DNA of 64,000 nucleotides from the NCBI GenBank assembly GCA_949298075.1, contig CASFVA010000006.1, positions 33,729-97,728 of the forward strand. The letters are read 5' to 3'. The position numbers and the translations under genes are program-made. Shown here piece by piece: positions 17,521 to 25,476 of this stretch (its first letter is position 1; every line of letters begins with the position of its first letter). A model generated the notes under the pieces. The model was not told where the DNA came from. It ran no database searches and saw nothing but the letters and a program-made list of their open reading frames with translations. Source of the DNA: an uncultured Lentisphaeria bacterium (lineage in GTDB: Bacteria; Verrucomicrobiota; Lentisphaeria; Victivallales; Victivallaceae).

Positions 17521-17832
17521 TCAATCCAGAACGTCGACCGAAACCCGCCGGCGCTGCCGGCCGGCCGCGCCGCTCACCAGCGAACGAATCGCCATGATGG
17601 TCTTGCCGCGCTTGCCGACGATTTTGCCGATGTCTTCCTTGCGGCACCGGATCTTAATCGCGGCGCCCTCGTCGGTCTCCTCGGTGGTGATGTCCACCTC
17701 GTCCGGGTAGTCCACCAGAGACTTCACCACATAATCGACAAAGCCCTCCAGCTCCCGGAGCTCACCGCCGGACGCTGCCGGACCGGATGACGCTCCGCCG
17801 CCGAAGAGCAGACTGAAAAACTTTTTGAACAT
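17521..17832 (-). CDS. khpA: KH-domain RNA-binding protein (KhpA-like)
   Basis: 103 residues. The C-terminal part (about 25-103) matches the small KH protein KhpA: LEGFVDYVVKSLVDYPDEVDI and DIGKIVGKRGKTIMAIRSL, where GKRG is the KH GxxG loop that holds RNA. KhpA is usually about 75 residues; here a hydrophobic, Gly/Ser-rich N-terminus (MFKKFFSLLFGGG) adds about 25 residues. It lies between rpsP and trmD, its common location. Likely a global RNA chaperone. Confidence 0.9.
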   Translation of the reverse strand: MFKKFFSLLFGGGASSGPAASGGELRELEGFVDYVVKSLVDYPDEVDITTEETDEGAAIKIRCRKEDIGKIVGKRGKTIMAIRSLVSGAAGRQRRRVSVDVLD

Positions 17833-17849
17833 TTTAAGTTATTCCCGCA

Positions 17850-18251
17850 TCAGGCCTCAGGAGCGGCCTCCCCGGCCGGAGCTTCCGCCGCCGCCTTGGC
17901 CGCTTCAGCGGCAGCCCGGGCTTCTTCAGCAGCCTTGGCCTTGGCTTCGGCTTCAGCCTTGGCCTTCTCCCTGGCTTTCTTGGAAAGCACAGGCTTGCGG
18001 ACCCGGTCCTTCAGGCTCTTGCCGGAACGAACCCGCTCGATGACATCCACCACAGTCGGAGAGATCACCGCGCCCACGCTTTTCCAGTAATCGGCGCGCT
18101 CGAGGTTGATCTTCTCCTCCTTTTTGCGCGGATCATAGTAGCCCAGTTCTTCAATCGCCTTGCCGTCGCGGCTGGACCGCTGGTCCATGACCACGATCCG
18201 GAAGCAGGCCATATTGCGGGTGCCGGTGCGTTTCAATCTGACTCTGACCAT
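17850..18251 (-). CDS. rpsP: 30S ribosomal protein S16 with Ala/Lys/Glu tail
   Basis: 133 residues from MVRVRLKRTGTRNM; GAGG 9 nt before this ATG selects it over a longer frame. S16 helps assemble the 30S body. Residues 1-80 hold the family motifs (RIVVMDQRSSRDGKAIEELGYYDP, ERADYWKSVGAVISPTV). The remaining 50 residues are a low-complexity Ala/Lys/Glu extension absent from E. coli S16 (82 residues), probably helical. First gene of the translation cluster, with a leader of about 230 nt. Confidence 0.96.
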   Translation of the reverse strand: MVRVRLKRTGTRNMACFRIVVMDQRSSRDGKAIEELGYYDPRKKEEKINLERADYWKSVGAVISPTVVDVIERVRSGKSLKDRVRKPVLSKKAREKAKAEAEAKAKAAEEARAAAEAAKAAAEAPAGEAAPEA

Positions 18252-18362
18252 AAAAAATTTCCTCAAATTTTGCCGACGGCCGCTGTTTACAGCTTTCACC
18301 GCGGGAACCCCGGCCGTCGGACCCCGGTTTCCCGCCAATAGATGATTTAACGGACGACTCGC

Positions 18363-18462
18363 GGAGGAGCTCCGCCGGGAACAGCCACGAATACCCGGAG
18401 TAGTCCTGACCCGCGCACGTTCCGGAGCTCTCCCAGGTCTGGAGGATTCAAACCATAAGACC
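18363..18462 (-). ncRNA. Structured leader RNA upstream of rpsP (unassigned)
   Basis: On the minus strand GGTCT/AGACC (18436-18440 with 18458-18462) encloses a GGTTTGAATCC stem-loop. Immediately after it a long hairpin pairs GGAGAGCTCC with GGAGCTCCTCC (one bulge; 18365-18376 with 18424-18433) and continues with GGAAC/GTTCC (18378-18382 with 18419-18423). It sits about 20 nt after the rpsP transcription start, within the leader. It does not match SRP RNA, 6S, tmRNA or a riboswitch I know. Confidence 0.45.
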
Positions 18463-18490
18463 CCGCACCGTGCATCGTCACAATCTGAAT

Positions 18491-18519
18491 AATATAACCC
18501 CGGAAAAGCTATTATGCAA
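18491..18519 (-). promoter_or_regulatory. Promoter of the rpsP operon
   Basis: Minus strand TTGCAT (18514-18519), 17 bp, TATATT (18491-18496) followed by AT. This is the best match to the window consensus. Transcription would begin near 18484, giving a leader of about 230 nt before rpsP. Confidence 0.85.
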
Positions 18520-18526
18520 GTTCAGA

Positions 18527-19825
18527 TTACAACTTTTTCCCGGCCCCGGGACATCCCGCCAGCGCCGCCGCCAGCACGGTCCGGACCGGAACTCCGGCCG
18601 CGGCCGCCGCCCGGGCGCAGGGCGCGAACTCCGGCTTGGCGCTCACCAGCCGCCCATTCAGGAAACCCAGCTTGACCGGCAGACGGCCATAAGCGGTATC
18701 GGTTTCGACCAGCTGACGGTCAAGCACCAGGCGCTCGGCCAAATGCATCCGGACTCCGAACGAGCCGCTGCCGGCAAGCATCAGCTCCGCCACCCGGTTC
18801 CGGTCGGCCGCCGCGGCCAGAACCGCCAGTTTGACGCCGGGACGGGAATTTTTCATGGTCAACGGCTCGCACCAGGCATCGAGAGCTCCGGCCGCCAGCA
18901 GCCGGGACAGCAGATCGCCCAGCACCTCCCCGGAAACGTCGTCGAGATTGCAGGCCAGTTCAAACACCTCGCCCGGCGCACCGGACGCCCCGGAAGCGCC
19001 GTCGCTTTCGCACAGGGCCGCCCGCAGCAGATTGGGCGAATGCTCCAGTTTCCGCCGTCCGAACGCGCTGGCCGTCGCCGTCACCCGGACCGGCGGCAAT
19101 TCCACCGGACGCCAGTAGGTCAGCAGTGCCGCGCCGGTCGGCGTCAGCAGCTCTCCGGATTCGGGGCCGGGACTGACCCGGAACGCACCGGCCCGCAGCA
19201 GTTCCGCCGTTGCCGGGGCCGGCACCGGCAGTACGCCGTGCTGACAGCGCACCGTGCCCGAACCGGTCGGAATCACACCGCAGCTCACCGCATCAATTCC
19301 AAGTGAATGATACAAATAACAGCAGCCGACAATGTCCACTATCGAATCGACCGCTCCGACCTCGTGGAATCTCACCGCCTCCGGCGGCACACCGTGAACT
19401 CTGCCCTCGGCCTCGGCCAGCAGAGAGAAAACTCCGAGACTGTCGCGCCGCACCGGCTCCGGCAATTCCGAACCGGCAATCAACTCCCGGATCGCGGCAT
19501 AGTCATGGTGGTCGTGATGCCCAGGCCCGTGACGGTGGTGGTGATGCTCGTGGTCGTGCGGCGCAATGCCATGACTGTGGCGGGGACCGTGATCGTGGTC
19601 ATGCGGTCCGTGATCGTGGTGATCGGCTTCCGGAGCCAGCACGGTAAGCCGGACCCCGGCGATACCCTCCTCAGTCACCGGATTGAAATCCACTGTGAAA
19701 TGGCCGGGCAGCAGCCGGGCCAGATCCCGCTTCGCCCCTTCCAGGTCGCCGCCCAGTCCGGCCAGGGCCCCGAAAATCATGTCGCCGGAAGCCCCGCCGA
19801 CCGAATCAAACCGCAGTATCCGCAT
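18527..19825 (-). CDS. larC: Nickel pincer cofactor biosynthesis protein LarC
   Basis: 432 residues from MRILRFDSVGGASGDM, with AAGGTGG before the ATG. LarC inserts nickel into pyridinium-3,5-bisthiocarboxylate mononucleotide to make the cofactor of lactate racemase and related enzymes, using CTP. Diagnostic parts are the N-terminal FDSVGGASGDMIFGALAGLG, a His-rich segment (about residues 67-108, many HDH/HHH) thought to hold nickel, VRFHEVGAVDSIVDIVG, PVPAPATAELL, ELLTPTGAALL and ACNLDDVSGEVLG. It is one uninterrupted frame, unlike the larC1/larC2 of Lactiplantibacillus. larB, larE and larA are not in the window. Confidence 0.92.
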   Translation of the reverse strand: MRILRFDSVGGASGDMIFGALAGLGGDLEGAKRDLARLLPGHFTVDFNPVTEEGIAGVRLTVLAPEADHHDHGPHDHDHGPRHSHGIAPHDHEHHHHRHGPGHHDHHDYAAIRELIAGSELPEPVRRDSLGVFSLLAEAEGRVHGVPPEAVRFHEVGAVDSIVDIVGCCYLYHSLGIDAVSCGVIPTGSGTVRCQHGVLPVPAPATAELLRAGAFRVSPGPESGELLTPTGAALLTYWRPVELPPVRVTATASAFGRRKLEHSPNLLRAALCESDGASGASGAPGEVFELACNLDDVSGEVLGDLLSRLLAAGALDAWCEPLTMKNSRPGVKLAVLAAAADRNRVAELMLAGSGSFGVRMHLAERLVLDRQLVETDTAYGRLPVKLGFLNGRLVSAKPEFAPCARAAAAAGVPVRTVLAAALAGCPGAGKKL

Positions 19826-19875
19826 AAAAAACCACCTTTGTCGCAGATTGTGAAACAAGAGTTCTGATCCGGTCT

Positions 19876-19904
19876 AAAATATCCGCTCAGGAGTCTGAAA
19901 TCAA
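19876..19904 (-). promoter_or_regulatory. larC: Promoter of larC
   Basis: Minus strand TTGATT (19899-19904), 17 bp, TATTTT (19876-19881), about 50 nt upstream of the larC ATG. It is divergent from the lactonase promoter 12 bp away. Confidence 0.7.
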
Positions 19905-19915
19905 GGTTCCGGGGA

Positions 19916-19944
19916 TTGAAAAAATCACTCTTTCAGATTATCTT
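19916..19944 (+). promoter_or_regulatory. Promoter of the lactonase gene
   Basis: TTGAAA (19916-19921), 17 bp, TATCTT (19939-19944). It sits about 75 nt before the ATG at 20020, back-to-back with the larC promoter. Confidence 0.65.
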
Positions 19945-20019
19945 AAGACAATTCGCAGCCGGTGCCCCGTCAATGGCCGCCGGATCAAGCCAAGCAAATG
20001 CTGAAACAGAGGTTTCCGT

Positions 20020-21060
20020 ATGTCCAAGACCGACTTCTACCTGGCCGCCTGGAGCGACCGACCCGCCAGCGGAATCTACCGTTACCGGCTGACCCCGGAA
20101 GGACGTCCGGCTTTGGGCAGCTTCCAGCCGCTGCCCAAAGCCGGCTACCTCGCCTGGTCGCCCGACCGCCGCTTTCTGTATTCAACCTGTTCGCTGAGCG
20201 CCGAAAGCGACAGCGTGGCCGCATTCGCCGTCGATGCGGAAGGTGATCTGCGCTTTCTCAACAGCGTGCGCTCCGGGGGCCGTTCCTGCTGCCATCTGAC
20301 GGTGTCTCCGGACGGGCAGTTCGTTTACGCCGCCAACTATTTCAGTGCGACCTTCGCCGAATTCAAACTCAACGCCGACGGCAGCATCGCCGGCCGGACC
20401 CGGCTCATCCGGCATGAGGGCAGCGGACCCAACCTGAAACGTCAGGAGATGCCGCATCCCCATTTCACCGGCTTCACGCCCGACGGACGCTTCGTGGCGG
20501 TGATCGATCTCGGCATCGATGCCGTGAAATGCTACCCTTACACGCCGGGCAGCGGCATTGATCCCGAAGGAGCCGTCACCAGCGCGGTGAGACCGGCCGG
20601 TTCCGGGCCGCGCCATCTCGCATTCGCTCCGGACGGCCGGATCGCCTACCTGATCAATGAACTGGGCAACACCCTGTTCAGCTGCGCCTATGCCGACGGC
20701 CGCTTCGAAACCATTGCCGGAATCGACCTGCTGCCGCGCGGAGTCGAATGCGCCACCAAGGCGTCGGCGGTGCGGATGAGTCCGGACGGTAACTGGCTGG
20801 TCGCCACCAACCGGGGCTTCGACTCCCTGGTGCTGGTCCGGCTCGACGGCCGCGGCGGCATGGAGATCAGTGACCTGGTCTTTTCCGGCGGCTCAAGTCC
20901 GCGCGACGTCAATTTTCTGCCCGGTGGCCGGTGGTTCGCCGCCGCGCATGAATTCACGGACAACGTGCGCTTTTTCGACTTCGACCCTGAGCGAGGCCGG
21001 CTGACTCCCAACGGTTATGAATTGACCGGCCTGCCGCGGCCGATCTGCGTTCACATTTGA
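20020..21060 (+). CDS. Lactonase family protein (6-phosphogluconolactonase-like)
   Basis: 346 residues, cytosolic, no signal peptide. Belongs to the seven-bladed beta-propeller lactonase family (YbhE/Pgl type), which hydrolyses 6-phosphogluconolactone in the oxidative pentose phosphate pathway. Repeating blades are visible as (A/S)xDGRFVA or SPDGxFVYAANY elements (LTVSPDGQFVYAANY, FTPDGRFVAVIDLG, FAPDGRIAYLINELG, MSPDGNWLVATNRG, FLPGGRWFAAAHE), with PHPHFTGF and GSGPRHLAF. The GAGG before the ATG supports the start. Other members of the fold have different substrates, so the exact lactone is uncertain. A GNAT gene follows closely. Confidence 0.85.
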   Translation: MSKTDFYLAAWSDRPASGIYRYRLTPEGRPALGSFQPLPKAGYLAWSPDRRFLYSTCSLSAESDSVAAFAVDAEGDLRFLNSVRSGGRSCCHLTVSPDGQFVYAANYFSATFAEFKLNADGSIAGRTRLIRHEGSGPNLKRQEMPHPHFTGFTPDGRFVAVIDLGIDAVKCYPYTPGSGIDPEGAVTSAVRPAGSGPRHLAFAPDGRIAYLINELGNTLFSCAYADGRFETIAGIDLLPRGVECATKASAVRMSPDGNWLVATNRGFDSLVLVRLDGRGGMEISDLVFSGGSSPRDVNFLPGGRWFAAAHEFTDNVRFFDFDPERGRLTPNGYELTGLPRPICVHI

Positions 21061-21065
21061 TCGCC

Positions 21066-21521
21066 ATGCCCGGCGAAACGGAGTTTTTCGAACTGGTCAG
21101 ACCCGGCGGCTCCGCCACCGCGGAGCGGCTCCGGGCGGCCGGAGCGGAGAATCTGGCCGTACCCGGACCGGATCCCGGCGGCGACCGGGACGACGCCGCA
21201 CCGGTGTGCCGGATCATCCGGACCGGAAACGGACCCGCCGGGTTTGTCATCTGCCGCGAAACCGGCGACGCCGCCGTGCCGGATACGCTGCTGGTGGAAC
21301 AGCTGGCCCTGCTTCCCGGAATCCGGCACCGTGAGTTCGGCACCGCCGTTCTGCGGCGGATCATCGAACTGGCCGGCGATGCCGGTTACCGCCGGATAAT
21401 TCTTCATGCCGCTCCCGGTTCCTCCGCGGCAGGGGCCGTCTGCCGCAGCTGCGGATTCAAGTGCCGCCGGACTGCGGGTCCCGGCGGAGCGGAAATCCGG
21501 TTTATGCAGCACACCCTCTGA
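21066..21521 (+). CDS. GNAT-family N-acetyltransferase
   Basis: About 151 residues. The C-terminal half has the GNAT pattern: LVEQLALLPGIRHREFGTAVLRRIIELAGDAGYRRIILHAAPGSSAAGAVCRSCGFK, i.e. the acetyl-CoA loop region and a final strand-helix-strand with the usual GF near the end. Substrate unknown. The start is uncertain: an ATG at 21066 has no clear ribosome binding site, and a TTG at 21057 overlaps the lactonase stop. Probably co-transcribed with the lactonase. Confidence 0.7.
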   Translation: MPGETEFFELVRPGGSATAERLRAAGAENLAVPGPDPGGDRDDAAPVCRIIRTGNGPAGFVICRETGDAAVPDTLLVEQLALLPGIRHREFGTAVLRRIIELAGDAGYRRIILHAAPGSSAAGAVCRSCGFKCRRTAGPGGAEIRFMQHTL

Positions 21522-21567
21522 GCCGGCCGGCGCGGACACCTTTCTCCCGAGGTTTTTCAATTTCGAA

Positions 21568-21597
21568 TTGGACAGGCGCCGGGCGGGGGATTATATT
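21568..21597 (+). promoter_or_regulatory. Promoter of the LpxL-like gene
   Basis: TTGGAC (21568-21573), 18 bp, TATATT (21592-21597) followed by AT. About 70 nt before the ATG at 21671. Confidence 0.7.
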
Positions 21598-21670
21598 ATC
21601 TGCAAAAACGATTGCCGGGGTGCCGAACTGCCCTGGACGTACAGCATTTTTCAAGAACAAGGGGACACTC

Positions 21671-22780
21671 ATGGCGGAAAAAACCGACAAACACGGAAAA
21701 TCCCGGCTCCGGATCTATTCAGAATATTTCGGTTTCCTGCTGCTGTATCAACTGTTCAAGTTACTGCCGCTCAAGGCCGGTTATGCCCTGTCGATCCGGC
21801 TGGTGCGGATGCTGTTTTATATTGACCACCGCCACCGGAGACGCACCATAGCCCATATTCTTTACGCCGGAGCCGCCGGCAGTGAGAGCGAAGCCCGCCG
21901 GATTGCCAAGTCCTCCTACGACCAGTTTGCCAAACTGCTGGTGGAAATTGTCAAGATGAACCAGCTCTATAGCCGGGAGCGGATTCTGCTGACCGCCCCC
22001 AGGGAAGTGATCGATCTCGTCACCCCCGAACGCAATTCCGGCAACCGCCAGAGCATCGTCGTGACTGCCCATCTCGGCAACTGGGAGGTGGCCGGCACGG
22101 CCTTCGCCGAACGGTCGGGGACTCCGATGTTTTCGCTGATGCGCCCCTTTGACAACCCGCTGGTCGGACGACTGATTCTGAACCACCGGCAGAGCGACGT
22201 TCACATCCTGATCGACAAGCGACTGGGAATCCGTCCGGTGCTCAAAGCGCTCAACGAGGGCCGGATCGCCACGCTGCTGATTGACCAGCATGCCGCCGCC
22301 TCCGAGGGAGTGGAGTGCATCTTTTTCGGCCATCCGGCCCGGGTTCACATGACTCCGGCGCTGCTCCACCTCAAAACCGGAGTGCCGATCCTGCCCGAGA
22401 TCACCGTCAGGAAACCGGGGGACGATTTCACCTTTGCGCTGCGTTTTTCCGAACCGATCCGCTATGAGAGCACCGGAGACAAGAAAACCGACATTCAACG
22501 CCTGACCCAGCGCTGCATCACCGCCCTGGAAAAACTGATCCGGGAGGAGCCCGAGCAGTGGCTGTGGACCACCCGTCACTGGCTGGATCTCGACCGCCGC
22601 AACGCCGCCGACTATGCCGACTGGAAACCGCCGCAGGTCTGTCTGGAAGCCTACGAGGAGGAAATGGCGCGAAATGCGCCGGTGTTCACCGTCGACTGGC
22701 AGGGACGGGAAGTCCCGGAACTGCAGCCGCAGTCACCTGCCAACGGGGCCGGACAGGCGGCGGAATCGGGCCGGGCATGA
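21671..22780 (+). CDS. Lysophospholipid/lipid A acyltransferase (LpxL/HtrB family)
   Basis: 369 residues from MAEKTDKHGKSR; AGGGG precedes this ATG and the promoter lies just upstream, so the longer frame is rejected. A membrane-interacting hydrophobic N-terminus (about 20-50) is followed by the acyltransferase domain. The catalytic HxxxxE motif is HLGNWE (134-139), with LMRPFDNPLV, LLIDQHA and a C-terminal EPEQWLWTTRHWLDL. Enzymes of this family add the secondary lauroyl or myristoyl chain to lipid A. Supports an LPS-bearing cell, as do waaA and the WaaP-like kinase elsewhere in the window. Confidence 0.88.
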   Translation: MAEKTDKHGKSRLRIYSEYFGFLLLYQLFKLLPLKAGYALSIRLVRMLFYIDHRHRRRTIAHILYAGAAGSESEARRIAKSSYDQFAKLLVEIVKMNQLYSRERILLTAPREVIDLVTPERNSGNRQSIVVTAHLGNWEVAGTAFAERSGTPMFSLMRPFDNPLVGRLILNHRQSDVHILIDKRLGIRPVLKALNEGRIATLLIDQHAAASEGVECIFFGHPARVHMTPALLHLKTGVPILPEITVRKPGDDFTFALRFSEPIRYESTGDKKTDIQRLTQRCITALEKLIREEPEQWLWTTRHWLDLDRRNAADYADWKPPQVCLEAYEEEMARNAPVFTVDWQGREVPELQPQSPANGAGQAAESGRA

Positions 22781-22796
22781 TCCGGATCGCTCCGCT

Positions 22797-22886
22797 CAGC
22801 TCCCCGAACGGGGACGGACAAACCGACTCCAGATCACCGGCAGGCCGCGGTGGAGAACAGCTCCCCGAACGGGGACGGACAAACCG
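22797..22886 (+). repeat. Two direct copies of a 29-bp repeat
   Basis: Identical units at 22797-22825 and 22858-22886, 61 bp apart, begin CAGCTCCCCGAACGGGG and end GGACAAACCG. Each has an inner CCCCG/CGGGG dyad. Only two units, so not a CRISPR. Confidence 0.75.
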
Positions 22887-22961
22887 GAACTCCGGCGGCG
22901 GGTACGATTCCGGCGCTCCGGCCGGCGACGCAACCATGGAACACTTTGCCGGAGCGTGGAT

Positions 22962-22990
22962 TTGAATATTGCTGCCGGTGACTGTATATT
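22962..22990 (+). promoter_or_regulatory. Promoter of the 2-hydroxyacid dehydrogenase gene
   Basis: TTGAAT (22962-22967), 17 bp, TATATT (22985-22990). About 100 nt upstream of the ATG at 23090. Confidence 0.75.
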
Positions 22991-23089
22991 TTAAGGACCC
23001 GGCGGGGGAGCCGCCGTTCAGCCGGCCGTCCTGCGGCGATTTGACAATCAGCGGTTTTACCACCAAATCAGTATAAGGAGCATTTTATC

Positions 23090-24073
23090 ATGTCCGCCAA
23101 AGCATCCGCCATTATCCTCTGCAACAATCCGAACCAGGTCGAATATGTTTTCGCCCCGCACCAGCTGGCTGAAATCGCCAGTCTGACCAGTCTGCGTCCC
23201 GGAGTGGTCACTGCGGACGATCTTAAAAAAGGTGGTTTTGAGGACGTTGAATATGTCTTCTCGACCTGGGGGATTCCGGTCCTCACCGAAGCTGAAATCG
23301 CCCGGTATCTGCCCCGGCTGACCACGGTATTTTATGCCGCCGGAGCCACCGATCACTTCGCCCGGCCGATGTTCGCCCGCAATGTCACCGTGCTCAGCGC
23401 CTGGCTGGCCAACGCGATTCCGGTGGCGGAGTTCTGCGTGGCGCAGATCCTGCTCGGACTCAAAGGCTATTTCCACTGCAGCCGGATCAACCATTCCCCC
23501 GAAGGCTGGCGCGAAGGACGCCAGGCGGCCGGTCCCGGAATTTACGGCGAAACCGTGGCGCTGATCGGCGCCGGTGCCATTTCCCGGCACGTGCAGGAAC
23601 TGCTTAAGGCCTTCAATGTCAAAGTGATCGTAGTCAACTCCCGTCCGGAAAAGCGTGTTATCAGCCTGGAGGAGGCGTTCCGCACCGCGTTCGTGGTCAG
23701 CAACCATCTGCCCAACCGCGACGACAACATCGGCGTACTCAACGGCAAACTTTTCGCATCAATGCGCCCCGGCGCCACTTTCATCAACACCGGACGCGGC
23801 GCGCAGGTCAACGAGGCGGAAATGATTGAAGTCCTCGAACAGCGCCCGGACCTCACCGCACTGCTGGACGTCACTCACCCCGAGCCGCCCGCCGCCGGCT
23901 CAAAGCTCTACACGCTGCCCAACGTGCAGCTGTCCAGCCACATCGCCGGTTCCATCAACGACGAGGTTCACCGCATGGCCGATTACATGATCTCCGAACT
24001 CAGGCACGCGGTCGCCGGCGAACCGTTCCAGTATCAGGTAACGGAGTCCATGCTGCTGACCAGCAAACAGTAA
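23090..24073 (+). CDS. D-isomer-specific 2-hydroxyacid dehydrogenase family protein
   Basis: 327 residues, starting MSAKASAIILCNNPNQ after a clear AAGGAG. NAD-dependent family that reduces 2-keto acids or oxidises D-2-hydroxy acids. The Rossmann loop is VALIGAGAIS (157-165), where the last Gly of GxGxxG is Ser. The catalytic triad positions are seen as NTGRGAQV (Arg), DVTHPEPP (Glu) and LSSHIAG (His). Substrate cannot be told; the family includes D-3-phosphoglycerate, glycerate and hydroxypyruvate enzymes. A single-gene unit with its own promoter and terminator. Confidence 0.87.
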   Translation: MSAKASAIILCNNPNQVEYVFAPHQLAEIASLTSLRPGVVTADDLKKGGFEDVEYVFSTWGIPVLTEAEIARYLPRLTTVFYAAGATDHFARPMFARNVTVLSAWLANAIPVAEFCVAQILLGLKGYFHCSRINHSPEGWREGRQAAGPGIYGETVALIGAGAISRHVQELLKAFNVKVIVVNSRPEKRVISLEEAFRTAFVVSNHLPNRDDNIGVLNGKLFASMRPGATFINTGRGAQVNEAEMIEVLEQRPDLTALLDVTHPEPPAAGSKLYTLPNVQLSSHIAGSINDEVHRMADYMISELRHAVAGEPFQYQVTESMLLTSKQ

Positions 24074-24108
24074 CCGGAGTTCCACCGGCCGGATGAATCC
24101 GGATTCTG

Positions 24109-24137
24109 AACGCGGCCGCGGGGCCGCGTTCCTTTTT
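24109..24137 (+). terminator. Terminator after the dehydrogenase gene
   Basis: AACGCGGCC/GGCCGCGTT, a perfect 9-bp stem with a 4-nt loop, followed by CCTTTTTC. It lies 36 nt past the stop. The remaining part of the 311-nt gap to 24384 holds only the next promoter. Confidence 0.85.
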
Positions 24138-24276
24138 CATAAATCCGAAATCATCCGGTCCGCACCGGAGCGGCGGCAGCGCGGTTTCGTGCGCATGCCG
24201 GGGACGGTTTAATGTTCAAACGATCATGACATCTGCTTTCAACCGCAAAAAGTGCTCTTCTGTCCCCCCCATCCGG

Positions 24277-24305
24277 TGGCATTTGCGGCGGAGGTGATCT
24301 ATATT
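24277..24305 (+). promoter_or_regulatory. Promoter of the gpsA-like gene
   Basis: TGGCAT (24277-24282), 17 bp, TATATT (24300-24305). One mismatch to the TTGCAT consensus; about 80 nt before the ATG. Confidence 0.6.
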
Positions 24306-24384
24306 CACAATCAGGCGGCGAACTCCGGCGGGGACGGCGCCGCTTGATTTCTCAACCGCCGGCAGCACCCCGGGAGGATCCACA

Positions 24385-25476
24385 ATGAGCACTGTCACAA
24401 TCATCGGCGCCGGCATGATGGGGTCGGCCATGGCCGTACCCGCCGCTGACAACGGTCATCAGGTCCGGCTAATCGGAACGCCGCTCGACCGCGACATCGT
24501 CGCCTCGGTTCAGCGCAACGGGTTTCACCCCACGCTCCGCCGCACCCTGCCCGGCAGCGTGACCGCCGGACAATTTGAAGAACTCGTCCCGGCACTGGCC
24601 GGCGCCGATCTGATCATCTGCGGCGTCAGCAGCTTCGGAGTTGACTGGTTCGCAGCCGAAGTTCTGCCGCATCTGTCCCCCGGCGGCACGGTACTGTCGA
24701 TCACCAAGGGTCTGGCCGAAGGCGCCGGTGGCAGCCTCACCGCATTTCCCGACCATTTTGCCGCGCAACTGCCCGCCGCCATCCGGGAAACCATCCGGTT
24801 CGCGGCCGTGGGAGGTCCCTGCATCAGTTTCGAACTGGCCGACCGCCGCCACACCCTGGTCAACTTCTGCGGACGGAATGCCGACGCCCTGGAGCACGCC
24901 CGGGAACTGCTGGCCACCGGTTATTACCATGTGCGCTGTTCCACGGACGTCGTCGGGGTCGAAGTCTGTGCCGCGCTCAAAAACGCCTATGCCATGGGGG
25001 TCTCCCTGGCGGTAGGGCTGGCCGACCGCGAGGCCGGCGGACTCGACTCCGAAGCCGCCGCCGCCCTCTGCGTTCCCGGCGCGCCGGACCGCAATCCGAT
25101 CTACAATCCCCAGGCGGCGCTCTTCGCCCAGAGCTGTCTGGAAATGAGCCGGATTGTCGCCCTGCTCGGCGGCAACGCCGCGCTTGCCGGATTGCTGCCG
25201 GGCGCCGGAGATCTCTATGTCACGATTTTCGGCGGCCGCACCCGGCGGCTCGGCACCCTGCTCGGACGCGGCATCGCTTTTGAAGAGGCCCGGCGTCTGC
25301 TCCGGGGCGTAACCCTTGAGGCGGTTGCGATCATCACCCGGACTGCCCGGGCGATCCGGCTCCGGGCGGAACGCGGTGAAGCCGATCCCGCCGCCTTTCC
25401 GCTCCTGATGCACATGGACGCGGTGCTGAACCGCCACGCCGCTCCGGACCCCCCCTGGGAAAAGTTCGGGCTTTGA
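24385..25476 (+). CDS. gpsA: NAD(P)-dependent glycerol-3-phosphate dehydrogenase-like protein
   Basis: 363 residues, GGGAGG before the ATG. It probably reduces dihydroxyacetone phosphate to sn-glycerol 3-phosphate for phospholipid synthesis. Visible are the NAD loop IIGAGMMGSAMA (residues 6-16), ITKGLAE, AVGGPCISFEL, the catalytic Lys in CAALKNAYAMGVSL, and GAGDLYVTIFGGRTRRLGTLLGRG. An insertion (LADREAGGLDSEAAAAL...NPQAALFAQ) and 24 extra residues compared with E. coli GpsA make it divergent; a related sugar-phosphate or polyol dehydrogenase is possible. Confidence 0.8.
   Translation: MSTVTIIGAGMMGSAMAVPAADNGHQVRLIGTPLDRDIVASVQRNGFHPTLRRTLPGSVTAGQFEELVPALAGADLIICGVSSFGVDWFAAEVLPHLSPGGTVLSITKGLAEGAGGSLTAFPDHFAAQLPAAIRETIRFAAVGGPCISFELADRRHTLVNFCGRNADALEHARELLATGYYHVRCSTDVVGVEVCAALKNAYAMGVSLAVGLADREAGGLDSEAAAALCVPGAPDRNPIYNPQAALFAQSCLEMSRIVALLGGNAALAGLLPGAGDLYVTIFGGRTRRLGTLLGRGIAFEEARRLLRGVTLEAVAIITRTARAIRLRAERGEADPAAFPLLMHMDAVLNRHAAPDPPWEKFGL

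Larger units (their letters stand above)
22781..23089 (+). other. Intergenic stretch with repeat and promoter
   Basis: 309 nt between the acyltransferase and the dehydrogenase. It holds two copies of a 29-bp repeat (first half) and the promoter of the next gene (22962-22990), then an approximately 100-nt leader with no recognised element. No coding sequence is supported. Confidence 0.6.

Noticed and set aside
18436..18462. A tRNA-like T-arm (GGTTTGAATCC)
   Set aside because: No acceptor stem, D-arm or anticodon arm can be built around it; kept only as part of the rpsP leader.
18363..18462. Possible SRP (4.5S) RNA next to the ribosomal cluster
   Set aside because: The GGAAGGAAGCAGCC core of the SRP RNA is absent, although a GTCAGG is present.
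22797..22886. CRISPR-like repeat
   Set aside because: Only two units and no cas genes; the spacing is a single 32-bp gap.
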